Of a stretch of DNA of 64,000 nucleotides, positions 49,129-59,118 are shown in pieces. Numbering within the stretch: position 1 is the first letter of the stretch; each line of letters starts with the position of its first letter. A program made the position numbers and the translations under genes. The stretch is from the NCBI GenBank assembly GCA_001802455.1, contig MGXZ01000007.1:1-64000 (forward strand), in the 5' to 3' direction. The notes beneath the pieces were generated by a model, which had not been told where the DNA came from, searched no databases, and saw only the letters and a program-made list of their open reading frames with translations. The stretch is from Gammaproteobacteria bacterium RIFCSPHIGHO2_12_FULL_39_24 (GTDB lineage: Bacteria > Pseudomonadota > Gammaproteobacteria > Coxiellales > Coxiellaceae).

Positions 49129-50954
49129 TATTTTTTATCCGATCGCAACACCGCCAAAAATGCATCTTGCGGAATAGTGACTTTCCCAATTTGTTTCATG
49201 CGTTTTTTTCCAGCTTTCTGTTTTTCTAATAATTTTTTCTTACGTGTGACATCACCACCGTAACATTTTGCGGTGACATTTTTTCGCAATGCTTTCACCG
49301 TACTGCGTGCAATAATTTTTCCACCAATCGTCGCTTGCAAAGCAACATCATACATTTGTCTCGGAATAATGCTTTGCAGACGCTCCGCAATGTCACGACC
49401 ACGCGATTCCGCATGATCGCGATGCACAATGGACGCCAATGCGTCAACTTTATCGCCATTCACTAAAATATCTAATTTCACTAAATTCGCTTCAATAAAA
49501 TGATCAAAACTATAATCCAAAGAAGCAAAACCGCGACTCAGCGATTTTAATCGATCAAAAAAATCGGAGACCACTTCACTCAGTGGAATCTGATATTGCA
49601 AGGAAACTTGATTACCCACGTAAATCATTTTTTTCTGTATACCGCGTCTTTCAATGCATAATGTAATAATGCTACCCACATATTCTTGTGGCGTTAAAAT
49701 ATTGACTTCGGCAATCGGTTCGCGCAATTCTGCAATCGCTGAAATTTCGGGTAATTGACTTGGATTGTCAATGTAAATCACTTCACTGTTTTTCATCAAT
49801 AATTCGTACACTACAGTAGGTGCTGTGGTAATTAAATCCAGATCATATTCACGCTCTAATCGTTCTTGCACAATTTCCATGTGCAATAACCCCAAAAATC
49901 CACAACGAAAACCAGCACCCAATGCAGATGAATTTTCAGGTTCGTAAAACAATGCTGCATCATTTAATCTTAATTTTGATAATGCTTCGCGAAAAGCTTC
50001 ATAATCATCTGCGCTAATCGGAAACATACCCGCATACACTTGCGGTTTGACTTTCTTAAATCCGGGTAATGGCGTTGTCGCCGCATTTTTCGCATGCGTT
50101 AATGTATCACCAACGGGCGCGCCAAAAATATCTTTGATGCCTGCAACCACATAACCCACTTCACCCGCGCACAATTGCTGTAATGGAAAACGTTTCGGCG
50201 TAAAAATACCTACGCCATCCACAATATGATCACGCCCTGTCGACATCACGCGAATTTTATCGCCAATTTTTAACGTGCCTTGTTTCACACGCACCAATGA
50301 AACCACACCCAAATAACTGTCAAACCAAGAATCAATAATTAACGCTTGCAGCGGTGCATTTACATCACCCACGGGTGCGGGAATTTTTTCAATTAATTGT
50401 TCGATTAATTCAGGAATGCCCATTCCCGATTTTGCACTCACCGGCAATGCATCTTGCGCATCAATGCCGATAATTTCTTCGATTTCTTTTTTCACTTTGT
50501 CAGGATCTGCTTGCGGCAAATCCATTTTATTTAACACCGGCAACACCACTAAATTTTCATTTAGTGCGGTGTAACACGTTGCAACCGTTTGCGCTTCAAC
50601 CCCTTGCGCTGCATCCACCACCAACAATGCCCCTTCACATGCAAATAACGAACGAGATACCTCGTATGAAAAATCCACATGTCCTGGCGTGTCAATAAAA
50701 TTCAATTGAACTATCTCACCATTTTTTGCTTTATAAAATAGCGTCACACATTGCGCTTTAATCGTAATACCACGTTCACGCTCAATATCCATACTATCAA
50801 GCACCTGTGCTTTCATTTCCCGCTCAGACAAGCCACCGCACAACTGAATCAAGCGATCTGCCAAGGTCGATTTGCCATGGTCAATATGCGCTATAATGGA
50901 GAAATTGCGAATATGAGACTGAGGAACAGCGATGTGATGTAAGCTACTGATCAT
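49128..50954 (-). CDS. lepA: elongation factor 4 (LepA)
   Basis: Ribosomal GTPase linked to initiation and back-translocation. G-motifs [26 protein letters not shown] and NKMDLP, plus the LepA-specific C-terminal domain ([29 protein letters not shown]). 608 residues. First gene of the lepA-rnc-era-recO operon. Confidence 0.97.
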
Positions 50955-51183
50955 TGAATATGAACCATGGTTGTATTGCTCGACATCCTACCGTAACTGA
51001 CATCGTTTGGCATCTTTAACGTAATAATACGATGCGCTATAAATGAAAAACACCAATAAAAATCTATCAAAAATCAATCAGATAAACACATTAATATTTC
51101 TTTAATTTTTTAGTAGGAAGATCACTCAATGGGACATTTTCAATTTGGTGCCATACTTTAACGTGAAGACTGAGGGTAATAAT

Positions 51184-51588
51184 ATGACAAGAAAAACACA
51201 CTTGTTTCCGCCTACGCCTAATAATAATAATCTAGCGCTGAAGTGGACTCGCGACGAATTTAATGACGGCGATTTGCGTGTTCTTCAGAATGGGCGGGAA
51301 ATCACAACCACTGTGCCGAAGAATATTGCTCCCTTCGATTTTCCATCCCTCCCCTTCAGGGAAATACCCAACATTATCACGCCACTAAACACTCTGAAAT
51401 TCAATCAACTAGTAGAAACGCTCGCAGAAAAAAAAGTAAAGGTCAGCCCCCTCTTTTCTCTTCTTAATCTTTTTAATCGAAAACATCAAGAAACGGGAAC
51501 CATCAACACCAATGTTGATATGATTAGACGCGCACTGACGCAGGCTTTGCAAGCTCGCCTCAATAAAATAGCAATGCCCCCCCACTGA
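51184..51588 (+). CDS. orphan small protein, function unknown
   Basis: 134 residues from ATG 51184, with GAGGG about 7 nt upstream; an in-frame ATG at 51145 is less likely. Pro/Asn-rich N-terminus (HLFPPTPNNNNLALKW), then a short beta-rich region and two helices. No recognised domain, no signal peptide. It diverges from lepA; the 229 bp between them are AT-rich and must hold both promoters, which I cannot place with confidence. Confidence 0.6.
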   Translation: MTRKTHLFPPTPNNNNLALKWTRDEFNDGDLRVLQNGREITTTVPKNIAPFDFPSLPFREIPNIITPLNTLKFNQLVETLAEKKVKVSPLFSLLNLFNRKHQETGTINTNVDMIRRALTQALQARLNKIAMPPH

Positions 51589-51672
51589 TCAGAATTTCTG
51601 TACTCCTGTTTTATCTATAACAAATGAGGATATCCCAGGGGTAATATCCAGTTATCTGGGCAGCCCATTATA

Positions 51673-51861
51673 ATGACGAATAATATTAGCCTAATAGCAG
51701 AAATTAATGGAACCATATCAATCGCATTATACGAGTGGGGCAAGAATGCGGATTTCCTGAAAAGTAAATTTACCAGATCCAACAATCAAAATTTCCGGGA
51801 CATTGTAGCTATGTTAAGTGATCTTGGTGAGCCACAATTCAGACATGCTGATCTCAAGTAA
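51673..51861 (+). CDS. small ORF overlapping the tilS 3' end, doubtful
   Basis: 62 codons (MTNNISLIAEINGTISIALYE...). It has only a weak ribosome site and overlaps the convergent tilS stop by 8 bp. The sequence looks protein-like (LYEWGKNADFLKSK). It may be a small gene or a fragment of one. The 84 bp before it hold an imperfect hairpin. Confidence 0.3.
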   Translation: MTNNISLIAEINGTISIALYEWGKNADFLKSKFTRSNNQNFRDIVAMLSDLGEPQFRHADLK

Positions 51862-52837
51862 TCAGTTGATCGAGGGTGTCAATCAGCTGTAAATACAAAA
51901 ATGCTCGGTCGCGTTTGATAACAATATTATCCAATGCAAATTTCGGCTGTGAATTAGCACTCGCGTCAATCACATCACGTTGAATCTGATGCAGATGTTT
52001 TTCATTGGGCATGCGTAATTGATTCTGACAAAACCATTCGCGTAATAATAATTTTTGTTTTTCAGATGAAAATTCACGCAATTTCTTTAAATCAATTTTT
52101 TTAGGGTCGGTTGTTTTTATTTTTTCAAAATCGTGTTTCACCATTTCTGCAATTATTTTTTCTTGTTCTGAAATTAACTTTGCAGAACGGGCTAAGTTTT
52201 GAATGACGGCTGGATACTGTTTTTTCAATAATGGAAAAATATCCTGCCTTAAAAAATTACGACGAAAACGGGGATTAGTATTGCTATCATCTTCAATCCA
52301 TTTTAATTTATTTTCTAATGCATATTGCTCTAATTGTTCACGTGAAAAATGCAATAAAGGGCGAATTAAAACACGGTTGCCAAATTTTTTAATGTCGGGC
52401 ATTGCCGATAATCCTTTTGAACCTGCACCTCGCAACGCCTGTAATAAAAATGTTTCTGCTTGATCATTTAAATTGTGCGCCGTCAATAACACAGTATCCT
52501 TATCAAGATATTTTCTCAAAGCAGCATAACGCGCCAAACGCGCTTGTTCTTCTAAACTATCACCCGGTTTTAAATCAAGCGTGATTTTTTCAACAGAAAT
52601 GGGAATGTTTAATTCGCCGCAGATTTTTTTACAGTGTTTTTCCCACGAATCAGATGCGAGATTGATGTGATGGTTCACATGTACGGCATGAAGTGTGATA
52701 TTGGCATTTTCTTTTTGTAATTGCGTCATCGCATGCAACAACACGTGCGAATCAACGCCGCCGCTGTAGGCAATAACAAAATTATTTTGTTTTGTCAGAG
52801 ATTGTAACATTTTTTTTAGTTTGAGCAAGGCAAGCAT
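51854..52837 (-). CDS. tilS: tRNA(Ile)-lysidine synthase, short form
   Basis: Modifies C34 of tRNA-Ile(CAU) to lysidine. The PP-loop SGGVDS is at residues 25-30, with HVNHHINLASDSWEKHC and the EEQARLARYAAL motif. At 327 residues it lacks the C-terminal domain (about 100 residues) of the E. coli enzyme (about 430); the sequence stops after the helical linker. Short forms exist in some bacteria, so it may be functional. The heptad-type element lies just upstream. Confidence 0.92.
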   Translation of the reverse strand: MLALLKLKKMLQSLTKQNNFVIAYSGGVDSHVLLHAMTQLQKENANITLHAVHVNHHINLASDSWEKHCKKICGELNIPISVEKITLDLKPGDSLEEQARLARYAALRKYLDKDTVLLTAHNLNDQAETFLLQALRGAGSKGLSAMPDIKKFGNRVLIRPLLHFSREQLEQYALENKLKWIEDDSNTNPRFRRNFLRQDIFPLLKKQYPAVIQNLARSAKLISEQEKIIAEMVKHDFEKIKTTDPKKIDLKKLREFSSEKQKLLLREWFCQNQLRMPNEKHLHQIQRDVIDASANSQPKFALDNIVIKRDRAFLYLQLIDTLDQLIT

Positions 52838-52842
52838 AATTA

Positions 52843-52912
52843 AGTTATCAGTGTGAGTTATCAGTGTGAAAATGAAATATATTTACTCACACTGATACCA
52901 GATAACTGATAC
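52843..52912. repeat. heptad-type intergenic element (accA-tilS)
   Basis: GTTATCAGTGTGA repeated twice (52844-52869), a short AT loop and the inverted arm TCACACTGATACCAGATAACTGATACC at about 52886-52912. A stem of roughly 25 bp is possible. It begins directly after the accA TAG and fills the 75-bp gap to tilS. Confidence 0.82.
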
Positions 52913-53860
52913 CTACACCTCCGGATGCAACCAAAAATCTTGTCTTTGTTTTACCAATTCATCCAATGATAATTTCTGCAATGATTTTAAATTTAATATT
53001 AAGCGTTGCTTCAAACGCTCTGCCATTTTATCGGGATCGCGATGCGCGCCACCCAATGGTTCTTCAATCACTTCTTGAATTAATTGTAATGATTTTAATC
53101 GCTTCGCCGTTAAATTAAGCGCTTCCGCAGCATCCCCCGCTTTTTCAGCGCTTTTCCATAAAATAGAAGCACACCCTTCTGGTGAAATCACTGAGTAATA
53201 GCTGTATTGCAGCATCAATGTGCAATCAGCAACACCCAACGCCAAAGCACCACCCGAACAGCCTTCACCCAATACAGTGGCGATAATGGGTGTTCTGAGT
53301 TCCGCCATCTCATATAAATTTCTCGCAATCGCTTCACTTTGATTTTTTTCTTCTGCGGTAATACCAGGATAAGCACCGGGTGTGTCGATAAAAGTCAGCA
53401 CCGGCACAGTAAATTTTTCAGCCAATTTCATTAATCGCAATGCTTTGCGAAATGCTTCGGGTGATGCCATTCCAAAATTACGCGCGACTTTTTCTTTTGT
53501 TGTGCGACCTTTTTGATGACCTATCACCATCACTGCTTGATCATTTAATTTTGCTAATCCACCGACAACAGAGGCACCATTTGACGCATGACGATCACCG
53601 TGAAGTTCATCAAATTCAGTAAAAATTTTTTCGATGTAATCCATCGTGTAAGGACGTTTCGGATGACGTGCTACCTGTACAATTTGTTGATCGGTTAATT
53701 TTGAAAAAATAGATTCGGTTAACGTCACATTCTTTTGTTCAAGCTTGGTAATTTCTTCCGTAATGTTGATGTCTTGATCCGCACCCACGCGACGCAACTC
53801 GATAATTTTTTCTTCCAGCTCAGCGATGGGTTGTTCGAAATCGAGATAATCCAGATTCAT
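52913..53860 (-). CDS. accA: acetyl-CoA carboxylase carboxyltransferase subunit alpha
   Basis: With AccD forms malonyl-CoA for fatty-acid synthesis. Has [28 protein letters not shown] and [17 protein letters not shown] 53860 ([19 protein letters not shown]) gives 315 residues; the frame upstream to 53896 overlaps trhO. Followed by tilS. Confidence 0.97.
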   Translation of the reverse strand: MNLDYLDFEQPIAELEEKIIELRRVGADQDINITEEITKLEQKNVTLTESIFSKLTDQQIVQVARHPKRPYTMDYIEKIFTEFDELHGDRHASNGASVVGGLAKLNDQAVMVIGHQKGRTTKEKVARNFGMASPEAFRKALRLMKLAEKFTVPVLTFIDTPGAYPGITAEEKNQSEAIARNLYEMAELRTPIIATVLGEGCSGGALALGVADCTLMLQYSYYSVISPEGCASILWKSAEKAGDAAEALNLTAKRLKSLQLIQEVIEEPLGGAHRDPDKMAERLKQRLILNLKSLQKLSLDELVKQRQDFWLHPEV

Positions 53861-53861
53861 A

Positions 53862-54698
53862 TTACGCCGCCTGTTTTGAAATTGATTTTGATCCACACTG
53901 CGGACATTTTCCTTCTTTCACATCAGGTGATTTTAATGCTGCACGACAATCAAAACATTGTTTCGCATCCGTTTCTTGCAATGCACTGTTTACCGCAACA
54001 CGCTGATCAAACACAAAGCATTCGCCGTGATAAAAATCACCGCCACATTTTTCAAAATAATTTAAAATACCACCATTCAACTGATACACATTTTTAAATC
54101 CTTTTTGCGCCATCAATTCTGCTGCTTTTTCACAACGAATTCCGCCCGTGCAAAAAGTGACAATGATTTTTTCTTTCATTTCATCTGGTAAAAAATCAAT
54201 TGCTTCGTTGAATTCACGAAAGTGATTAATATGTAAATCCATCGCGTGATCAAATGTACCCAACTTAATTTCGTACACGTTACGCGTGTCTAACACAACC
54301 ATATCGCGATTTTCAGCATACCATTGTCTTAATTCTTCAGGAGAAATATAAGGCGCTGTTTTAATCGATGGCACCACAGTGGACTCACCCATAGGAATAA
54401 TTTCTTTTTTCAAACGCACTAACATACGATTAAACGGCTGATAATCCGTAAAACTTTCTTTAAACCACATATCCGTAAATTCAGGAATGGATCGGAAAAA
54501 AATAAGGAACGCATCAATATTTTCACGCGTGCCTGCTAAAAATACATTAATTCCTTCGCGACTCAATAATAAAGTTCCCTTTAATGCGCACGCCACTGTT
54601 TTCGCTTTTAAATCCGCGCGCAATTGCGGCAACTGAGTATCATGTAATGAAACAAAACGATAACCTGATAAATTCACGATGGATAAATTATTTTGCAT
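53862..54698 (-). CDS. trhO: tRNA uridine(34) hydroxylase TrhO (rhodanese-related, YceA)
   Basis: Makes 5-hydroxyuridine at the wobble position of some tRNAs using oxygen. The protein has an N-terminal ferredoxin-like domain (about 1-95) with [17 protein letters not shown], a rhodanese domain (about 120-215) with the active-site CTGGIRC, and a C-terminal Cys-rich tail ([14 protein letters not shown]) that could bind zinc. 278 residues, close to the accA start. Confidence 0.93.
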   Translation of the reverse strand: MQNNLSIVNLSGYRFVSLHDTQLPQLRADLKAKTVACALKGTLLLSREGINVFLAGTRENIDAFLIFFRSIPEFTDMWFKESFTDYQPFNRMLVRLKKEIIPMGESTVVPSIKTAPYISPEELRQWYAENRDMVVLDTRNVYEIKLGTFDHAMDLHINHFREFNEAIDFLPDEMKEKIIVTFCTGGIRCEKAAELMAQKGFKNVYQLNGGILNYFEKCGGDFYHGECFVFDQRVAVNSALQETDAKQCFDCRAALKSPDVKEGKCPQCGSKSISKQAA

Positions 54699-54816
54699 TT
54701 TTTTATTCCTCTGCTGATCAGTATTCAGCGTGCGCGTATCTTACCGCATTGTTGCCGTACCAGTCTATTCAGGTTAATCTACTGATTGTTATAGTACAAA
54801 ATAATGGAATGGTCAC

Positions 54817-55530
54817 ATGAATAAAACGCTTTCAAAATGGATCTTCGGATCACTGGCGTTAACCACTTTTTTTTTAACCGGTTGCGCAAAAAACCCCGAT
54901 CCCAGCGCGAATGATCCATTGGAAGGTTACAATCGCGCCATGTTTGCGTTTAACCAAGATATTGATCACCTGACCGTTCGTCCGTTGGCAAAAGTGTACA
55001 ACACAATCACGCCAGCCCCGCTTCAAAAAGGTATTACCAACGTATTTGACAATGTGGATGAAATAACCACATTACCCAATGATGTTTTACAAGGCAATTT
55101 CAGATATATATTTGTCGACGTCTGGCGTTTTGCTATTAACACAACAGCGGGTCTCGGTGGATTAATTGACGTTGCAACCAAAATGGGTATTAAACCACAT
55201 GTTGAATCATTTGGATTAACAATTGCAAAATGGCGCGGTGGAAAAACATCATCCTACTTTGTTATTCCTCTGCTTGGACCATCCAGCATTCAAAGTGCGA
55301 TTGGACTCGCTGGAGATTATTACGCATCACCCTTTCCTTACATCAATAATCAAAACATCAATTATATCTACACAGGCGCAAGATTATTGCATACCCGCGC
55401 ACAATTATTACCAGCGGATCGCTTGGTGGATAATGCGTTTGATCCTTATGTCTTTGTGCGCGATGCTTATTTGCAACGCGAAAAAGAAAAAATTGCTGAA
55501 AATCAGGCATTGCCAAAAATGCCTGAATAA
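54817..55530 (+). CDS. mlaA: MlaA/VacJ lipoprotein (phospholipid retrograde transport)
   Basis: Outer-membrane component of the Mla pathway that removes misplaced phospholipids from the outer leaflet. Lipoprotein signal with FLTG-C23, then the family motifs DPLEGYNRAMFAFNQ, FDNVDEITTLPNDVLQG (parts) and GLTIAKW...YFVIPLLGPSS. 237 residues. A TATAGT near 54790 may be its -10 element. No other mla genes are adjacent. Confidence 0.95.
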   Translation: MNKTLSKWIFGSLALTTFFLTGCAKNPDPSANDPLEGYNRAMFAFNQDIDHLTVRPLAKVYNTITPAPLQKGITNVFDNVDEITTLPNDVLQGNFRYIFVDVWRFAINTTAGLGGLIDVATKMGIKPHVESFGLTIAKWRGGKTSSYFVIPLLGPSSIQSAIGLAGDYYASPFPYINNQNINYIYTGARLLHTRAQLLPADRLVDNAFDPYVFVRDAYLQREKEKIAENQALPKMPE

Positions 55531-55553
55531 GCCGAAAAATAAAGAGAATTTAA

Positions 55554-56114
55554 TTGAAGTTATTGGAAGATGCGCTGACTTTTTTTAAAGGGTTTTTTTT
55601 ATATCCACGCAGAATGGGTGCTATTCTTCCCAGCTCGCAATATCTTGCACGCAGCATGGTGAGTTGCATCGATCAATCACAATCGGGATTCGTGTTAGAA
55701 CTCGGCCCAGGTACGGGCGTCATTACCAAAGCGATTTTAAATTCAGGAATTGCTGCTGATCACCTTATTTCACTTGAAATTACACCGCATTTTGCAGAAC
55801 AATTACGTCAACAAATTCCCGCTATTACTGTGCTACAAGGTGATGCCATGTATTTATCTGAATTACTTAAAAATAAAAATCCTATTCGCACAATTATTTC
55901 TAGCTTGCCACTTCGTTCAATGACGCAGGCAGCACGTGATCATTTATTTTCTGAAATCCAAAAAACCATTGCACCATCAGGTCAATTTATTCAGTTCACG
56001 TATTCTATGAGAAAAGATACGGATTATTATCCCGCTAATTTTAAACCAATGAATTCATTTATTGTATGGCGAAATATTCCGCCTGCTAGAGTGACGGTGT
56101 TTCAGATAGTTTAG
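55554..56114 (+). CDS. class I SAM-dependent methyltransferase (PmtA/phospholipid N-methyltransferase-like)
   Basis: 186 residues starting at TTG 55554 with AGAG upstream. Has FFKGFFLYPRRMGAILPSS near the start and the SAM motif VLELGPGTGVITKAIL (about 48-63), with SSLPLRS for the catalytic region, where rRNA dimethylases have N-L-P-[YF]. The leader FxxxFLxxPRRMGAIxPSS occurs in membrane-associated phospholipid N-methyltransferases. Likely a lipid methylase, but substrate is inferred. It follows mlaA by 23 bp. Confidence 0.8.
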   Translation: MKLLEDALTFFKGFFLYPRRMGAILPSSQYLARSMVSCIDQSQSGFVLELGPGTGVITKAILNSGIAADHLISLEITPHFAEQLRQQIPAITVLQGDAMYLSELLKNKNPIRTIISSLPLRSMTQAARDHLFSEIQKTIAPSGQFIQFTYSMRKDTDYYPANFKPMNSFIVWRNIPPARVTVFQIV

Positions 56115-56125
56115 GAACGCGCACG

Positions 56126-57115
56126 TTAGACTTCTTTTAACTCAGGTCCCAACCATTCGCTCAACATAGATGGGGGATCGCGATGTTCGTATAAAATTGC
56201 ATAAACTTGTTCTGAAATAGGCATCGACACATTATTTTTTTTAGCCAACTGAAATAATTGTTTCGCATTATAATAACCTTCAACTGACTCACCAATGTCT
56301 TTCAGTGTTTTTTCAATAGAATTACCTTGACCAATACTCAAACCAAAACGACGATTGCGTGATTGATTGTCTGTGCATGTTAATATTAAATCACCTACAC
56401 CCGCCAAGCTCATCATCGTGTCACGCTTACCACCCAACGCCACACACAAGCGCGCCATTTCTGCTAATCCACGCGTAATTAACGCACATTTTGTATTGGT
56501 ACCCAATCCCATACCATCTGAAATACCGGCCGCAATGGCCATGACATTTTTCACAACACCACATAATTGCAAGCCAATTAAATCAGAATTCTGATACAAA
56601 CGAAAAGTATGACTATGAAAACGCATTGTCAATTCATCGAGAAATGCAGAATTATTTCCAGCCAAACTGACTGCGGTTGGCAAATTCAACATCACTTCTT
56701 TTGCAAAACTAGGGCCCGAAAAAGCAGCAACGGGTGTTTTGTCAGAGAAAACATCATAAACAACGGTATGTAAAAACGCGCACGTGTCAGGATCCAGTCC
56801 TTTTGTACCCCACACCAATCGCACATTCATCGACACAATTGGTTTTAATTGCTGCAAAACTTTTCGAAAAGCATAACTTGGCACTACCAAACAAATATCT
56901 CGAATGCCTTCTACTGCTTTATTTAACTCAAACAGAATATGCAGATTATCAGGCAATGCTACTCCCAAAAACGCACGCTCCAATTGCATTAACTCTAATC
57001 GCTTTGTATCCACATCCCACAAACGTACTGATTGACCATTGCGCGCCAACAACACTGCCAATGCAGTTCCCCACGCACCAGCGCCAAGAACTGTCATGGG
57101 CGAAAATGAATTCAT
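56126..57115 (-). CDS. gpsA: glycerol-3-phosphate dehydrogenase [NAD(P)+]
   Basis: Provides sn-glycerol 3-phosphate for phospholipids. Has VLGAGAWGTALAVLLARNG (nucleotide binding), WGTKGLD, GPSFAKEV, the active-site Lys in LCGVVKNVMAIAAGISDG and AGVGDLILTCTDNQSRNRRFG (parts). 329 residues. Converges with the methyltransferase. Order yibN-grxC-secB-gpsA is conserved. Confidence 0.97.
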   Translation of the reverse strand: MNSFSPMTVLGAGAWGTALAVLLARNGQSVRLWDVDTKRLELMQLERAFLGVALPDNLHILFELNKAVEGIRDICLVVPSYAFRKVLQQLKPIVSMNVRLVWGTKGLDPDTCAFLHTVVYDVFSDKTPVAAFSGPSFAKEVMLNLPTAVSLAGNNSAFLDELTMRFHSHTFRLYQNSDLIGLQLCGVVKNVMAIAAGISDGMGLGTNTKCALITRGLAEMARLCVALGGKRDTMMSLAGVGDLILTCTDNQSRNRRFGLSIGQGNSIEKTLKDIGESVEGYYNAKQLFQLAKKNNVSMPISEQVYAILYEHRDPPSMLSEWLGPELKEV

Positions 57116-57127
57116 TAATAATACACC

Positions 57128-57631
57128 TTACTTTTTTTCTTCTTTGTTTTTAGCAGCGGCTTGTTGTTTTTGTTGCTCATACAATACATCAAAATTGACT
57201 GGCGCTAAATACAATTGCGGAAAACCAGCGCGCATCACTGCATCAGACACCACTTCGCGCGCATAAGGATATAAAATATTCGGACAGAAACTACCGAGCG
57301 CATGATGCAACTGCTCCTCAGAAAATCCTTTCATTGCAAAAATTCCAGCTTGTTTTACTTCAACCAAAAATGCTACTTTTTCTTTAATTTTAACGGTCAC
57401 TGTGACTGTTAACACAACTTCACGAACATTTTCATCCAACTTCAAGCTCGCATCTGTCGCCAAGTCCATATGTATTTGAGGTTCCCACGGTTCCAGAAAA
57501 ATCTTGGGGGTGTTGGGTGTTTCAAGCGACAAGTCTTTTACATACAAGCGTTGGATTGCAAATTCAGGTGCACTCGGTGCCACAGTTTGTTTTTGCTCCG
57601 TTGGTTCTTTTTGTTCTTTTTTCTGTGTCAT
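57128..57631 (-). CDS. secB: protein-export chaperone SecB
   Basis: Tetrameric chaperone delivering preproteins to SecA. Starts with a charged N-tail, then [19 protein letters not shown] and the C-terminal [23 protein letters not shown] (only the key CPNILFPYAR-like part is diagnostic). 167 residues, 12 bp before gpsA. Confidence 0.96.
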   Translation of the reverse strand: MTQKKEQKEPTEQKQTVAPSAPEFAIQRLYVKDLSLETPNTPKIFLEPWEPQIHMDLATDASLKLDENVREVVLTVTVTVKIKEKVAFLVEVKQAGIFAMKGFSEEQLHHALGSFCPNILYPYAREVVSDAVMRAGFPQLYLAPVNFDVLYEQQKQQAAAKNKEEKK

Positions 57632-57667
57632 TGTTCTCCCTCCTTACATTGTCTATTTTATCTTTAA

Positions 57668-57925
57668 TTAGGTGGTAAGCAAATTATCTAACTGTTTAGT
57701 TTGCTCTAATGCATATAAATCATCACAACCACCAATACCTTGGTCATTAATAAAAATTTGTGGAACCGTCCTACGACCTTCTGCTCGAAGCAACATCATC
57801 TCCACTGCTTTTGAATCTTCATCCACACGAATTTCCGTGTATTTCACTTTTTTGTGATCCAACAACTGTTTTGCTCGCACACAATACGGGCAGGTTTTTT
57901 TAGTATAGATTTCAACTTTTGCCAT
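57668..57925 (-). CDS. grxC: glutaredoxin 3
   Basis: Dithiol glutaredoxin. Starts MAKVEIYTKKTCPYC with the CPYC active site and has RTVPQIFI and the GGCDDLYAL glutathione site. 85 residues from ATG 57925; the longer frame to 57985 overlaps yibN. Confidence 0.96.
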   Translation of the reverse strand: MAKVEIYTKKTCPYCVRAKQLLDHKKVKYTEIRVDEDSKAVEMMLLRAEGRRTVPQIFINDQGIGGCDDLYALEQTKQLDNLLTT

Positions 57926-57935
57926 ATTTTCCCGC

Positions 57936-58364
57936 CTATTTTTTAACGAGTGGCATTCCTGCTGTTTTCCAAGCATCAATGCCACCTTTTAATGAAACCA
58001 CTTTTTCAAATCCATTTTTTTTCAATCGCGCTGCAATCGCCGCTGTCTTGGCACCCATCACATCCACCAGAATCACATAGCGTTGTCGATAGGTTTCCAT
58101 TTTAGTTTGCTGATGATCAAAATCCACCAATGGAATATTTTTTGCATTCACAATATGGCCGTCGCGAAAAGCAGTGGCATCGCGCAGATCAATTACCACA
58201 GCCTCTTCGCGATTAATTAACTGAATTGCCAGCGCTGGCGTCACTTGACCACCGCCCATACCCTGACTTCTCGCCTCTTCAATAAACAACAGAATAACAA
58301 CAATAACAAACGCACCCACCAACGGCCAATGCTTCATTACAAATTGCGTGATTTCAGGTAACAT
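57936..58364 (-). CDS. yibN: YibN-type rhodanese-like membrane protein
   Basis: 142 residues from ATG 58364 with GGAG 10 nt upstream. An N-terminal membrane helix (about 12-28) precedes a rhodanese fold (LINREEAVVIDLRDATAFRDGHI). The usual active-site Cys is replaced by Asp in VILVDVMGAKT, as in E. coli YibN (VVDGSGM), so the domain is not a sulfurtransferase. It is upstream of grxC and secB, the conserved context; role probably in protein export. Confidence 0.9.
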   Translation of the reverse strand: MLPEITQFVMKHWPLVGAFVIVVILLFIEEARSQGMGGGQVTPALAIQLINREEAVVIDLRDATAFRDGHIVNAKNIPLVDFDHQQTKMETYRQRYVILVDVMGAKTAAIAARLKKNGFEKVVSLKGGIDAWKTAGMPLVKK

Positions 58365-58411
58365 ACCGCAACATCTCCACAAGCAATATCAAAAATAAGA
58401 AAGCAAAACAG

Positions 58412-58417
58412 TATACT
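58412..58417 (+). promoter_or_regulatory. -10 element close to the queC start (possible leaderless transcript)
   Basis: TATACT ends 5 bp before the queC ATG at 58423, and no Shine-Dalgarno sequence lies between. Transcription would begin near the ATG. The -35 region is poor. Confidence 0.35.
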
Positions 58418-58422
58418 GAATC

Positions 58423-59118
58423 ATGAGTGAAAAGACAGCAAAAGCCGTTATTTTATTGTCGGGTGGTTTAGATTCAACCACCTGTCTTGCGATCGCAAAA
58501 AAGCAAGGTTATGACTGTTACGCACTCAGCATTAATTACGGTCAGAAACAATGTATTGAATTGGCAGCAGCAAGAAAAATTGCTGCTGTGTTTCAAGTAA
58601 AAAAACACCACGTTGTCACACTGTCTATCGGTGAGTTTGGTGGCTCTGCATTGACCGATAAAAATATGATTATTCCTGCATTTCGTTCATCTGAAAATAA
58701 ATTAACGGTCATTCCCACAACGTACGTCCCAGCGCGCAACACCATTTTTTTATCAGTTGCCCTCGGATTTGCAGAAACAGTTGATGCGGATGCCATTTTT
58801 ATTGGCGCAAATGCAGTAGATTATTCTGGTTATCCCGATTGTCGCCCTGAGTATTTCGAAGCATTTCAAATAATGGCAAATATAGCGACAAAATCAGCAG
58901 TGTGTGGAAAAAAAATTAAAATTGAAACACCCATTTTGCATCTTTCAAAAGCAGATATTATTGCACTCGGCACAACATTGGGTGTTGATTATGGTTTAAC
59001 GATTTCGTGTTATCAAGCAAATGAAAGTGGATTGGCGTGCGGCATATGCGATGCATGCGCATTTCGCAAAATGGGATTTGAAAAAAATAATATGGTGGAT
59101 CCAACGAGGTATGCATGA
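58423..59118 (+). CDS. queC: 7-cyano-7-deazaguanine synthase
   Basis: Makes preQ0 in queuosine synthesis. PP-loop SGGLDSTT (13-20), [16 protein letters not shown] and the zinc site CYQANES...CGICDAC are present. 231 residues; ATGA overlap with gpmI. No queD, queE or queF in the window. Confidence 0.96.
   Translation: MSEKTAKAVILLSGGLDSTTCLAIAKKQGYDCYALSINYGQKQCIELAAARKIAAVFQVKKHHVVTLSIGEFGGSALTDKNMIIPAFRSSENKLTVIPTTYVPARNTIFLSVALGFAETVDADAIFIGANAVDYSGYPDCRPEYFEAFQIMANIATKSAVCGKKIKIETPILHLSKADIIALGTTLGVDYGLTISCYQANESGLACGICDACAFRKMGFEKNNMVDPTRYA

Noticed and set aside
57936-58364. YibN rhodanese as a mutated sulfurtransferase
   Set aside because: The Cys-to-Asp change is also found in E. coli YibN, so it is a family trait.
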